Below, piece after piece: positions 50,809-61,504 of a DNA stretch of 64,000 bases. The stretch is from Atrichornis clamosus (lineage: Eukaryota; Chordata; Aves; Passeriformes; Menuridae). Position numbers and translations under genes: made by a program. The stretch lies in NCBI GenBank assembly GCA_013400975.1, contig WBMZ01011576.1, forward strand, positions 62,001-126,000. The letters run 5' to 3'. The notes beneath the pieces were generated by a model, which saw only the letters and a list, made by a program, of their open reading frames with translations, did not search any database and was not told the origin of the DNA. Within the stretch, counting starts at the first letter, position 1, and each line of letters opens with the position of its first letter.

Positions 50809-53215
50809 AATTGATGTACAAAAGTATTCTGGTAACTACTGCATCTGTTCTCTCTGTAGACCAGCAAGATCTTTGAGAGTTTCTCAACCACAAAAGTAAT
50901 GGCAAAAAATGTAATGGAGTATTTGCAGTCAAGTATTATTTGACTACCTTGCCTGTTACCACGTACTCATGACATCCCCAAGTGGCTCAGAGCACTGTGT
51001 GTGCCTCTGCCCATGGCTGACCCAGCACTCTAAGCACACTGTCTTATATTTATGAGCCGGAAAGTAAAGTGTGTCGGTGAGGAAGTTAAAATGGTTTCTC
51101 TGTAGGATATTGTTAGTGTAAAATATCTGATTTATTTGGGTCTTTTTTTGAATGCGGCAGCTTGTAAACACAGTGGGGAATTTCTCTGCCATTGATCCAA
51201 AGCAATGGGTACTAATGGCATAATACAGTGGTACTCAATAACCTTTTATCATGGGCTGCTTTGTCATGTGGAGGCTTAACTGAGGGGAGAGAAGTACACT
51301 GTAACAAAACAGAAAATCTTGTGAATTTCTATCAATACACTCATCTTGAGAGCCATCGTAATCTTTTCTGTTATCTTTTTGCATGAATTTTTACATAGAA
51401 TAACATGAAAATTATTGTGCATATCAGTGTAAACATGAAGTGAAATGTAAGCCTTTTTTTTTCCAAGCATTCCAAGGACAAGCTGTGTCAGCTTTCTATC
51501 ATAACTTTAGTAACACTCAAGTGAGTGGCATGTTACAGTGCTCTGAAATTTTTAATTATTTTAATAATAAATATAATAAACAGTTTATATAGGTTTTTTT
51601 TCTGACAAAAAGCTTTTGTATCTTTCTAAGAAACAGAATATATAAATTAGGCAAATATCTATACAGTAAAGTGTTAAAATTTGCCCAGTACCTGCAAATC
51701 CTTGTCAAGGGTTTTAGATCACTTTTATGTACATCAGACAGCTCCACAGAAGTAAGGAAGGGCATGCATCCTGAGGCACCCTGTGTCAGACCAGCACAAA
51801 AACCAGTGTGGTGCCACATGCTGACACCCAGACCCCTGACAGCAGTAGCTGCAATTCCTCAAGGTGTCTGATCTGTCTTCCACTCCTATTTAGCCATTTC
51901 AGCAATTCTGATGCCTAAGGTTCCCTTGAGAGCAAACCAGAACATAGTTTGAGGCCAGGTTATGACTTCACTTACGCTCTTTCTCTTGGGAGCAAATCGG
52001 TGCAAAAGCCAGTGCAGAAGGGCTCCCTTTGGGCAATCTGGGTGCAGGGCTGTAATGGAGTATGGGGAGCTTTGTATTCTTTTCCTAAACAACTGAGAGC
52101 TAAGAGCAGTATAATTTTCTGCTGCTATTTTTGTATATATACACTTGGGTTCATTTTACATTTGTTATTGGTAAAATGCCAGATTCCAGTGTCACCTAAA
52201 ATAGATATAGAGTCAAAGCTACTCTCTATCAAAAGATTTCTGCCGAAAAAGGAGCCAGCAAAGACATCTTAAAAAGAGATAACAGAGTAGGTTATAACCA
52301 TTGGGATACTGATATCCCTGTTTTTCTATACTTTGCTTCTGTTAGCAATGTCCCCTTCAAGATGAATACTCAAAACACCCCTCAACTGCTGTAGAACACT
52401 TGCAGAGAAGTGTAAATGCTTTATGTAATGATGTAAAATTTATATTGGGCCCTAAGATACACCTTTACAGGGATGTAAAATTGATCTCATTGCTGCTGTA
52501 TAAAGAGCTGGTGGTTTTGAATGATTCTTACGTATCCTCATGATATGAAAATGAAACAGGGCAAAAGCCAAGAGGTTTTGTCCTTTAGGAAGTGCTGTAA
52601 AGTGCACAGAAAGGGCACTTTAAAAGTGACAGTGTTATTGTTGACTTCAGCAAGTACAAGAGGAAGCTCCAATTGACTTCAGCGCATTATTGCTGTTGTA
52701 AGATAAGGAAATAAACAAAAAAGTTAAGGAAATCTGATAGGTCATTCATTCTTCAGTATTTGTATGACAAATCATGAAAATGAAGTTGCAAACATAGATT
52801 TGGTAGCATTTGTTTATATAGAATTTAGTCCTGCACAAGGATCATTTACTGACGGTCATTTATGAAATTATCTGTACACAGTATGACTGCAGGATTGAAA
52901 ATCTTATTTCTAAGGATTTTAAATAGCTTGTTTCATACATGTAAACTACTAAAAACCCAGAATACTGCTTCTAGAGACACTTTTTTAAAGTATCAAATTA
53001 AAAGTCTCCATGACTGATGCTGTTGATGGAATTGAGACACATTCAAGATTCAGGACTTTAAGAAATCACTGTGAAATTAATAGGTATGTTTCTTTTGCTG
53101 AATTATCTTTTTTCAATAAGAAGATATTTACAGCTGATTTTGTACTAGCAGTTGGTACATTATTTCTAATTCCTCTTATATGTGAAAGTCCAGCTTTATA
53201 TATTTTAATTTTTCA

Positions 53216-53310
53216 GGTTTTATTGGGGTTTTTTTGTTTGGCATTTTTGTTTGGTTTTGGGTTTTGCTTGGTTGGGGGTTTTTTGGTTTTGCTTTGTTTT
53301 TTGGGGTTGT
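53216..53310 (+). repeat. G/T-rich tract
   Basis: About 95 bp of almost only G and T, with groups TTGGGG, TTTGGTTTTGGG, GGTTGGGGG and TTTTGGGG. It translates into a spurious hydrophobic Phe/Gly/Leu tail in an overlapping open frame at 53010-53318, which I do not call as a gene. Confidence 0.88.
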
Positions 53311-54947
53311 TATTCTGATACACCTCTCTTTGTCTTCTGGAAAGCACACTGTGGATCAAGGAAGATGTTAGTCTTGAGAACCAGAGAATAGCTAAGAATA
53401 GAGATTAAAGGCATGAGCAACATGATAACATTTTCAGAGCACTCTGGACTAAAAGTAGTGCTTTCCAAAACAATTGTGAGTTTTCTATACCTTAATATTT
53501 TAACATATTAATAACGTACCATATGCTTGGTTTGGCAGTATGGATGTAACACATCAGTCTACCAGATGCAATATTCTCTCTGGAACAGAATATATCCTTG
53601 GAATATCCTGCTCTTTTAGTCACCTCAGTTTTAACTTTTTCTATAACTTGATCTGAAAATGATGACCAGCTTGAAATCTATATAACTTGAAGGCTTTATC
53701 AGTAAAACCCAGCACAGTTATATTTCTCTGTGGCTGTGATGTTGAAACCTGGGGAAAATCAATTTTTCCTTTTGCTGAATGGTATATTTGAAGCATTTAA
53801 AAAAGGTGAATGAGTGTGTTGAGGGCCTGTCATTCTCAAAGTACTTTCTTATGCAGCGTGTGTAGGTACATCTGCCTGTTAGCCCTGAGAGGCTGTGTGT
53901 GTTTGATGCATTGGATGTTGTGTCAGCAGGAAGGAGAAAAAGAAGAGATGAGGTATATCAGAAAGAAAGTTGATAGCAAATGGTGTTTTGAACAGCCCAT
54001 ATCCCCCCGCGTAATATATTATGGAAATAATGATTCTGTCAAGTGATGCGTCTTTGTAACCTGAAGTGATACAGTGGGGATTATGCATGCTCAAGTCATT
54101 CAGGACTGGGTACTAAGTTGTCTAGAAATTCTGTAAGAAGTGTTTCTGTCATGAAAGACTTCGTTAGAGATGCAGTGGGAAGTAGATTACTGAAAGAAAA
54201 AACCCTGAAGTACTTTTATATTATTATTTTTATTGCTTTAGCTAGAAATGGGAATAAAAGTCTTATTTTAGTCCTGTTTTTATAATTTATCTATTTTTTA
54301 TAATTTAATACCCTAATTTATCTTGTATTTAAGGATGAGTTATATTTTCAAGCTTGCTCAAAGATACTTGTTTCAAACCCATAAAAAGTTGTTAATTAAT
54401 TAACATACACAGGCAATGAGAAATTGGCTAAAGGGTTAAAACGAGGTGTCAGGAAGCTGAAAAAAATAAAACATGAATGCAAAACCATCTGTAAGAAAAA
54501 CACAGAGAGAATACAGAGGAAATTATTTTACTAGCATAAAGAACAAAATGCTTCTGACCTGTACACTCTCATTAAGCACAGATCAAGAAATGCAGCCCAC
54601 AAGGCGGGACAAAGATAGCCTACCCTCTCATGTCAATAGATTGGCTTGCGTGGCTGCTCTAGTTTGAAGAGATTTCCATGCAGTGACAACAACCTGGTGT
54701 TCCTTGCCAAAGGAGGATATTTGGCTTCAGTCAATGTAATGACTCCCTTCTTCCCATGACACACGTGGGAACACAGAATAAGGTTAGGTAGCATACTGCA
54801 TTTTAGGCACCTCATGTGGTGTGGAAATTGTATGCAACATAATTATCGTCAGAGCTGCTAGCACGCAGTCTGTAGGGTTGGACTTGCTCTTCTTCCTCAT
54901 GTGGTTCTTCTAACAATGAAAGGTAGCACAACTTTTTTAGCTTTTGA

Positions 54948-55020
54948 GGGGGGGAAAACCCCAAACAAAAACAAACAAACAACACCCCACCCACTTGAAA
55001 CCCAAATCAAAGCAAACCAA
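54948..55020 (-). repeat. C/A-rich tract (complement of the G/T type)
   Basis: GGGGGGGAAAACCCCAAACA followed by repeated AAACA and CCCCACCC groups. It has the same composition as the G/T tracts, on the opposite strand. Confidence 0.75.
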
Positions 55021-56559
55021 AACCATCTCTTCCTCTGACCATTCTTGAATGAAAAGAATATTAGTTGACAAGAAATATGAGTGCATTTATTTAAGAGTTT
55101 TGAATGCTGTCTGGCAACGTTGATAAATCACTGGGATTTTAGTTTGAAAGGAAATCCTTTAAGCATGGAATATACCTGTTTGTGACATAGTTTGTAGGGG
55201 TATTAAGTAGGAATCTCGCATAGTGTGTTTCATTTCCCCAACTAAAATCTTCCCCCTTTCTCTATTCCTCCTCCTTTGCATTGCTGTTCCTTCCCCTCAT
55301 ACACAGAGTTAACTAATACCAAAGGAAACAAGTTCATTTTGCTTCACTGCTTTAAAAAAAAAAAGAATTCTATGGCCAATGGAATGAAAAAATTTGATAA
55401 GCAAAACCAAAAAGCAGCAAACGTGGAGAACAAATTTCAGTGACCTAGGTAATACAAAATTGTTCCATGATAAGTACAAACATTAACAATTTTGGACATG
55501 TAAAAATGTGAGATTAGCAATTTGAAAAACATTTATCTGGATGAGATAGAATATTATACATGAAAAATAATGACCTCTCTGAAATTCATTCAGGATGCAG
55601 AGGTACCATTTAGACAAAGAAGACAACTAGTTAATCATGGCAAAGAAAACTAGGCAGAAAATTAGTTTGCTGCATTCCAGAGTCCTAGCCATGAAATTGA
55701 ATATATTTCACTAATTAAAGAGTGAAAATACTCTAAGCTTTTAGAATGAAAATGCAAGGAGAATGAAAGAGAGCGATTCTGGCTTTGTGCAGCAACCCAT
55801 GGTGTTTGTCTGATACAATTTTATTATTTTATCAATTAGGCAGGCTAGATTAAGAGATCTTCAACTTTGATTATATTGATTATATACAAAATAATAGTTC
55901 ATAATGAAAATTGTCATGCATGGCTTCAATCCCTAATTTTCATGGATTCTTGGAGCCTCTAATGAAATGTAAACAAATTTAATTTAAAAACCTACATGCA
56001 CATACATGTTGTATTTTTTTTTAAACCTAGAAATTTCAAAGTTACAGTAAAAAGCTAACAATCCAATTTTAATTTTTTAGAAGATTATTTTTTTGATTGT
56101 GCTGTAGGTATTTTAATTTTATCATTATGTTTTTATACTTAATGACGAAGGAGTGTGCATTTTAGACGTTTGATGTTATTTAAAAAAACTAGAGAAAGTG
56201 AAGATCACCTTGATGCTTGAGATAAGAATTGTGTTTTATCTGTAGACTGTACATAATTTTACAAAGTGAAAGCTTTATATGCAGTTCTGAAATAAGGTGG
56301 GGGTTTTTTACCTAGAAGAAGATTTAAAATTTTCAGAATTTTTTTTAAACAGATACTTCAGTAAGGAATCAGTGCTAGATTCTATGCTTAAAAAAAAATT
56401 ACATATTTTTTCTCTAATTTAATATATTTAATATTATCTCTAGTATATTATTTCTAATAAATTTATCTCAGACACCTTCCCTGTGTGTGAGTCTTCTCTG
56501 AGGCCAAGTCCTTGTACTTGTAAATGTTATTTCGCTTTTAACTTCAGGGGGCTGAGGGT

Positions 56560-56645
56560 CAGGTCCTCTCTTTCTTTATCTTTTGCATGAGCAAAATTGA
56601 TTTCCATTAAACTGAATGAGAACAAGATCAAGTTCTGCATGGTCC
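56560..56645. repeat. Possible degraded member of the same inverted-repeat group
   Basis: GAGGGTCAGGTCCTCTCTTT at the left and GAACAAGATCAAGTTC at the right flank a middle with ATTGATTTCCATTAAACTGA, similar in layout to the element at 47768-47876. Divergence is high and the call is tentative. Confidence 0.35.
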
Positions 56646-57681
56646 CAATAACATAGTTGTTTTTCAAAGTGCTATAGTTTTACAGGATTTCTGTTCTATA
56701 TTCAGTGTGTGTGTTTGAGGAAAACTGTGATGTTTGGCCTCCTTTGCTGTTGCACATCAGCAAAATATCTGTCTTTTTCATTAAACATGGGATAAGCTGA
56801 TAAAGTAAGTTACTTTTCAGTCTCTCACATTTTATTACATTCTCTCTTAAACATTTTTATAGGAGAATCAATGGCTCTATAATGCTTGTATATTGGTTTG
56901 GGGTTTTTTTTTAGTTTCGAAAGGTCCTTTTTAGTGGGTGATGTTTATTAGGAAACTTGGTGTGTATGTGTGCATGCATGAAGTGTGCATGTGTTTATGT
57001 CTCTGAAGACTGAGGTGAAGGAAGACAGTGTCCCTTTTGTTTCATAAGATCTACTTCTTAAATTGTCTTGCACTTCCAAAAAAGCAGAGAACAAATATGG
57101 AAACTTCATCTCTAAAGAGAGAATGTCCTCGAAAGGTTTCAACAAATGAAAAAGAGTGGGCTTAGTCTCCTAACGAAGCTGTTTTTGTCAGCAAGTCATG
57201 TCGTAATCAAATAACGTGAGAGATTATTTTTAAGCAGAATTGGAGTCAGTCATATCAAATCAGACTAAAATGTGATTTTGTTTCTAAAACATTATTTTTC
57301 TTTTTATGTGCATTTCAGAAACACATGCAATAAATATTTAGACTCTTAATTTACTACACATCAATCTAAAAATCTGATTTTCTCTCATCATCAGAATTAA
57401 TATGCTTAATTGTTTTTCCTATCCCATCAATCTCAGTTTTGCACTAGCTTGAACAATGACATTCTTTGCTGTTTGCACTTTAGTTCAATTTTTATTCTAA
57501 GTTTATGAACAGTAATAGGGTCCTACTTGAATATTCATTAGCTTCGAATTGTGAGCTATGAAAAGGTGCTTTTTTTTACCTTAATGAAAGTGGCTTAGCA
57601 TGGGGTGGATCAGTAATGACATTTGATTTTAGGCATCCAACAAATTTGCTTTTTATTTATTGACACATCTTGTCCAAACAG

Positions 57682-57806
57682 CTCCCTCGCAAGTTAGTGG
57701 AGTAATGAAAGAAAGAGTGCTGCAGAGGAGCGTGGAGCTTTCCTGGCAGGAACCAGAACATCCCAATGGAGTCATTACTGAATATGAAATCAAGTATTAT
57801 GAGAAA
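57682..57806 (+). CDS. EPHA7: EPHA7 internal exon, first part of fibronectin III domain 2
   Basis: This 125-bp internal exon encodes the N-terminal half of the second fibronectin type III domain of an Eph receptor tyrosine kinase, a plasma-membrane receptor for ephrin-A ligands used in axon guidance and tissue boundary formation. The acceptor is AG at 57680-57681 after a T-rich tract; the donor is GTAAGT at 57807. The exon opens with two bases (CT) that complete an Ala codon begun in the previous exon, then reads PSQVSGVMKERVLQRSVEL and continues through SWQEPEHPNG and ITEYEIKYYEK, ending in phase 0. SWQEPEHPNG and the YEIKYYEK strand are Eph family hallmarks. The PSQVSGVMKERVLQ opening fits EPHA7 as I remember it and not EPHA3 or EPHA5, whose equivalent segment starts APSPVLTIKKDRTS. 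The 125-bp length is the usual one for this Eph exon. The paralog call rests on remembered sequence, not a search. Confidence 0.96.
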
Positions 57807-58014
57807 GTAAGTGCTAAGATTATCTGTAATGTGCAACAATGTGCTGTTCGCTTTATGTTGGCTTGCTGCGTTGTGGAACAGTGTTAAAGTAATCAGCTAT
57901 CAATTACCCTGTCTCTCCAAAGTCAGGGATTTTGCTTGTTTTTAATAACTAGCTAAATCCTGCCATTATTATTGCTATCATATGTCTCATATATTGTATT
58001 TTGGCATATTAAAA

Positions 58015-58048
58015 AATAAATGTACAGCCTTTTTTTCCTTTTTTTTTA
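58015..58048 (+). terminator. Candidate intronic polyadenylation signal
   Basis: AATAAA at 58015-58020 is followed closely by TGTACA and a T-rich downstream stretch (CTTTTTTTCCTTTTTTTTT, about 58028-58047), the layout of a vertebrate poly(A) site. It lies about 130 bp after the first in-frame stop (57885-57887) that would terminate EPHA7 read-through from the 125-bp exon. Use in vivo is unproven; AATAAA is frequent in AT-rich introns. Confidence 0.3.
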
Positions 58049-58420
58049 AATTGTTAGGTTGTATTTGGATATTTTACCATTATATTGTTGTTTTCCTATC
58101 TCTTCTACATTGTGTTTGAAGCTTGTTTCATTTCCTCCTGTATCGATGTAATTCTAGTCTTGAGATTGTGTATCAAGTACAACTCCTGACTGCATTTCGC
58201 ATTTCCTTATGAGCTCTGCAGCTTCTACTTAATGTCTGAAACTTTCCAAAACACTTCCTACACTTTCAGCACATAAATATTCCTTATTTGTCCTTTTAAA
58301 AAGCATACTGAAATTTATTTTTCACTTCTTGTCTCAACACAATTATGAGTTGAAGGCTCCTTTACAACAGTAGATGAAGTGATCTCTGTTTCTGGTAGGG
58401 TGAAATTGCAATCTTACTGA

Positions 58421-58655
58421 TGTCAGTCAGAGTTTTGCCATTCATTTCAGCGTGTCCAGGGCTTCATTCATGATAACTTTGAAGTACTGCAGAATAAAAA
58501 AATTCTGACAACCGTAAGCTGGATGAAAGCAGAGTGAAGGCAGGTTGTGCAGCACTGTGTTTGTGATGGGACCCAGGCTAAGTGTGGTTCCTCCAGATTC
58601 CCTGGGAAATTGACTGCATAACGTAACATACTCCTAATTTTTATAAAGCATTCTG
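58421..58655 (+). repeat. Copy 1 of a duplicated intronic sequence
   Basis: It shares with 60809-61055 the starting block TGTCAGTCAGAGTTTTGCCA, then ATAACTTTGAAGTACTGCAG against ATAACTTTAAAGTACTCCAG, then AAAAAATTCTGACA, GAATGAAGGCAGGTTG-like sequence, and near the end CAGATTCCCTGG against CAGATTCCCCTGG. The order is collinear over about 235 bp with many substitutions. The first 60 bp, together with the GGTGAAATTGCAATC just upstream, also resembles the TTTTGCCATTGACTTCAATG-type sauropsid repeats. The pair could therefore be two members of one dispersed family rather than a local duplication. Confidence 0.75.
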
Positions 58656-60808
58656 TGAAAAACAAAGAAAGAATTATAATTAAAAGAAATTAATAAAGGT
58701 GCTCTTTTGTGATCACACATGAAGACATTTCTGCAAGCAAGGTAACAGTATCCCTATATCAAAAAGACCATGTCATCTTATTAGGTAACACAGAATTAGG
58801 TAAATTCAGACCAGATTGGATCTAATATCAAGTGTCATATTTAATCTTCAGTGCTGAATTACACAAATATACTTACCAAAGGATCTTTATATGATTTGGG
58901 AAAGGAATAAATGTTTATTTGTTGATGCTAACTTCCAGCTTAAGTTGTTCACACTAATGATTCTTATAATAAAATGCAGCAGATATGTACAGATAGCTAA
59001 ACAATTCTTTAAAAAAAATTTACTAATTTTAGCAGATAATTTTTGTTCCTCCAGCATGTATGTCTACATACACAAAGTCCAAATATTTCTTCAAATTTGC
59101 ATGTTTACTAAAGACAAAACTGTCCTCTGCACCAAGAAAAAAAAAAGGAAAGAAATTGCAAACCAAAAACCTTGGATTTTTTTTTAATATGCAGAACAGT
59201 TTCTAACCTGTTCAAATAAAATAAATAATTTAAATGGGTAGTATAAAATGACAGAGAATGACCAAGATACTCAGCTTTTCATATAATGATACTTATTGGA
59301 ATGTGGCTTTTATTATTTTCCCTATATGTTCATGTTACTTTAAATAACCAGCAGAATTTCATTGCCGGTTTTCTAGGTTTACAAAGAGAAGAACTGATGT
59401 TAACATTCTCTTGTAATGGAAGGAAATCTCCCAGTATTATACTTACTACAGTGAAATTAATAAAAGACAATAAAAAGCTCATTCTAACAGTCACAGATAA
59501 ACAGGACTATATATCTTTAACTGAGACAATTTTTGCACGAATTCTTAAATACTTGCCTTCCTTCCAAAATAACGCAGTTCAGCTTTAAAGGTACTTCATA
59601 ATCTTCTTGCTCAGAACGAGAGAGGCCATTTAAGTTTTGTTCCACTAGTTTAAAAGAAAAGAAAAAAACCAAAAAGGATCTGAACTTTCAGCTCCTTTTA
59701 GAGCCAAATTAAATCAAACATTTTTGCCGTTCTGAAATACTCCGATAAGTGTTTTTTTCACCTCTCACTTCTGGCTAGGTCTGGAGTGGAAACTGCCTGA
59801 AATCTCCAAAGTAAGCCTGTCCTGTGAGATTTCTAGCACAGGTTATTTTTATTTCTTTGCTATTTATTTGTTTTTGAATACAAGTACTGTTGGCAATTCA
59901 AATAAGCCTCGTTTATGCATCAAAACCCAAACTGAAATTCCACTGTGGCTTACAGTCCTGAACCTGACTGTTTATGTTTTCCTTACACTTGTTTCTCGTC
60001 TCTCAAACATTCCTGTTCTTTCTCACATGCCAACATACAGTCTGCCATGGCCATCACTTACAGATGATTTAAATCCTCTTGGAGAAGATATGGAAAATTG
60101 TTGCGGACTGAGACGGGGGGCTTGCTCAAATAACAGACTGGGCAAGAACCAGGAGAATCCCTTACTGAATCTCAGGAAAGAAGTCCTGTATGTTCTGTAT
60201 AGCCCTGTATTTCAGCAAAAGCCTTTGCTGCTTTACTGGCTGTGAAGGGGAAGGTTCTCTGTCATTTTTAGCTGGTGCAGTATTATTGAAATGAGTTACA
60301 GATTTATTCCTTCCCTCTGTATCCGTCTCATTAGCACTGCTGCGTACGGCTCATGCTTCTCTGGTCATGTGGTGCATTCAGATGGTTGGTTAATTCATCT
60401 CTTCTGCCCTTCAAATCAGGGTTGCATCTGCCACCAAAAATCAACAGGGCTTCACATATCTATGCTGAAAGATAATCTGTGTCAGTAAATGTGATGAATA
60501 AGTAGAGCTTTTTGAATACTCTAATGATCTGTGATACAGCTTTTGTACTATTTGAAAGTGAGTTATTACTCATAGGGTTTGTAATCTTAGAGCTTCAAAT
60601 TTGTGGAGTGTCATACTGAGCTTCTTTCCCTGGGTTCCTCTTTATGCCATAGAGTCTAAAACTGAGAAAAGACTAAAAGCCAGAGAAAAAAAATCTAAAG
60701 TGAAAACTGAGTTAATGACCTCAGGAATTATGCAAAATCCATCCAGCTATACATTGGCAATATTGTATTTTTTAGAGGTGTTGGAAGGGTATAATTTCAA
60801 AGTAATTA

Positions 60809-61055
60809 TGTCAGTCAGAGTTTTGCCATCCATTTCACAATGTCTAGGACTTCCTTCATCATAACTTTAAAGTACTCCAGAAAGAAAAAAATTCTGACAG
60901 CTATAAACTGAGTTAATGCAGAATGAAGGCAGGTTGCGTAGCTATATGTTTGTCATGTTCTGAAAAATTTCCCTGCCCTTGAACTGTTTAGACCCCACAG
61001 ATTCCCCTGGAAAGCTGTGGCTGAATTATTTCTCATAAAAATTTCACAAAATTTA
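60809..61055 (+). repeat. Copy 2 of a duplicated intronic sequence
   Basis: This is the collinear partner of 58421-58655, about 2.39 kb downstream in the same intron and in the same orientation. It starts TGTCAGTCAGAGTTTTGCCA identically and keeps TTCTGACAGCT, ATGAAGGCAGGTTG and CAGATTCCCCTGGAAAG in order. The right end is imprecise and fades into ATTTCTCATAAAAATTTCAC. Confidence 0.75.
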
Positions 61056-61335
61056 ATCAGAGCCAAAAAAGCAATTGTTTTTTGTTTGGTTGTTTTATGA
61101 GTAACAACATGAGCATCCCATTTGAATTTTATGTTACACTTAGAGCTCTTCATTGCATTGACAATGTTTTGTAATACTCCACAGAGTATGCTTTATTTTT
61201 GTTGTTGGGGGAAAAGAGCATTCAGCAAATTGAAATAAATTGAAATAAACTACCCAGGCTGTCAGTTGCTGTTGTGCAATCATGATAAAATCTGATCTGT
61301 AAATGTCATTTAATCTTTTGTCTTATTGTTTCCAG

Positions 61336-61504
61336 GACCAAAGGGAGAGGACCTATTCAACAGTGAAAACCAAGTCCACTTCAGCTTCTATTAACAACCT
61401 AAAGCCAGGAACAGTGTATGTTTTCCAGATTCGTGCTTTTACTGCTGCTGGCTATGGAAATTACAGCCCCAGACTGGATGTTGCCACACTGGAAGAAGCC
61501 ACAG
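61336..61504 (+). CDS. EPHA7: EPHA7 internal exon, second part of fibronectin III domain 2
   Basis: This 169-bp exon continues directly in phase 0 from the exon ending at 57806. The acceptor is TTTCCAG ending at 61335 behind a T-rich tract; the donor is GTAAGC at 61505. It reads DQRERTYSTVKTKSTSAS, then the FN3 core INNLKPGTVYVFQIRAFTAA, then GYGNYSPRLDVATLEEAT, and ends with the first G of a Gly codon. LKPGT.Y.F.IRA..AAGYG..S is the canonical end of the Eph FN3-2 domain, just before the short juxtamembrane linker. The next expected exon carries the linker and transmembrane helix and is not in this window. There is no frameshift or internal stop, so the gene looks intact here. Reading past the donor gives about nine intronic codons and a stop. 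Confidence 0.96.

Larger units (their letters stand above)
43931..57640. other. Intron, no gene seen
   Basis: AT-rich unique sequence leading to the EPHA7 exon. A small GC-rich island at about 48830-48965 gives a short open frame (up to the stop at 48967) with no recognised domain. Repeats and G/T tracts are called separately. Confidence 0.6.
1..57681 (+). other. EPHA7: EPHA7 giant intron upstream of the 125-bp exon (3' part)
   Basis: This stretch precedes the first recognised exon. The expected upstream exon, about 335 bp encoding FN3-1 and ending in phase 1 to match the CT start at 57682, was not seen in either strand by eye, so I infer one intron of more than 57 kb. The sequence is AT-rich. 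Open frames here are short and lack recognisable domains. The acceptor end is ordinary, with a T-rich tract (57649-57679) and AG at 57680-57681. An unrecognised nested gene or non-coding RNA cannot be excluded by eye. Confidence 0.8.
57807..61335 (+). other. EPHA7: EPHA7 intron between the two FN3-2 exons
   Basis: This 3,529-bp phase-0 intron runs from GTAAGT at 57807 to TTTCCAG at 61335. It contains an in-frame stop at 57885-57887 for unspliced read-through, an AATAAA at 58015-58020 followed by a T-rich stretch, and two diverged copies of one sequence (58421-58655 and 60809-61055). The part between the copies is AT-rich and unremarkable. An open frame of 125 codons at 59868-60245 has no recognisable domain. 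Confidence 0.93.

Noticed and set aside
52440..52690. GGGCCCTAAGATACACCTTTACAG and TTGACTTCAGC segments resembling sauropsid repeats
   Set aside because: Only isolated short matches, without paired arms.
53010..53318. 102-codon + strand frame with a membrane-like C-terminus
   Set aside because: The membrane-like segment is the translation of the G/T tract at 53216-53310.
57657..57839. Minus-strand 60-codon frame over the EPHA7 exon
   Set aside because: It is the antisense shadow of the real exon, which has correct splice sites and Eph homology on the + strand.
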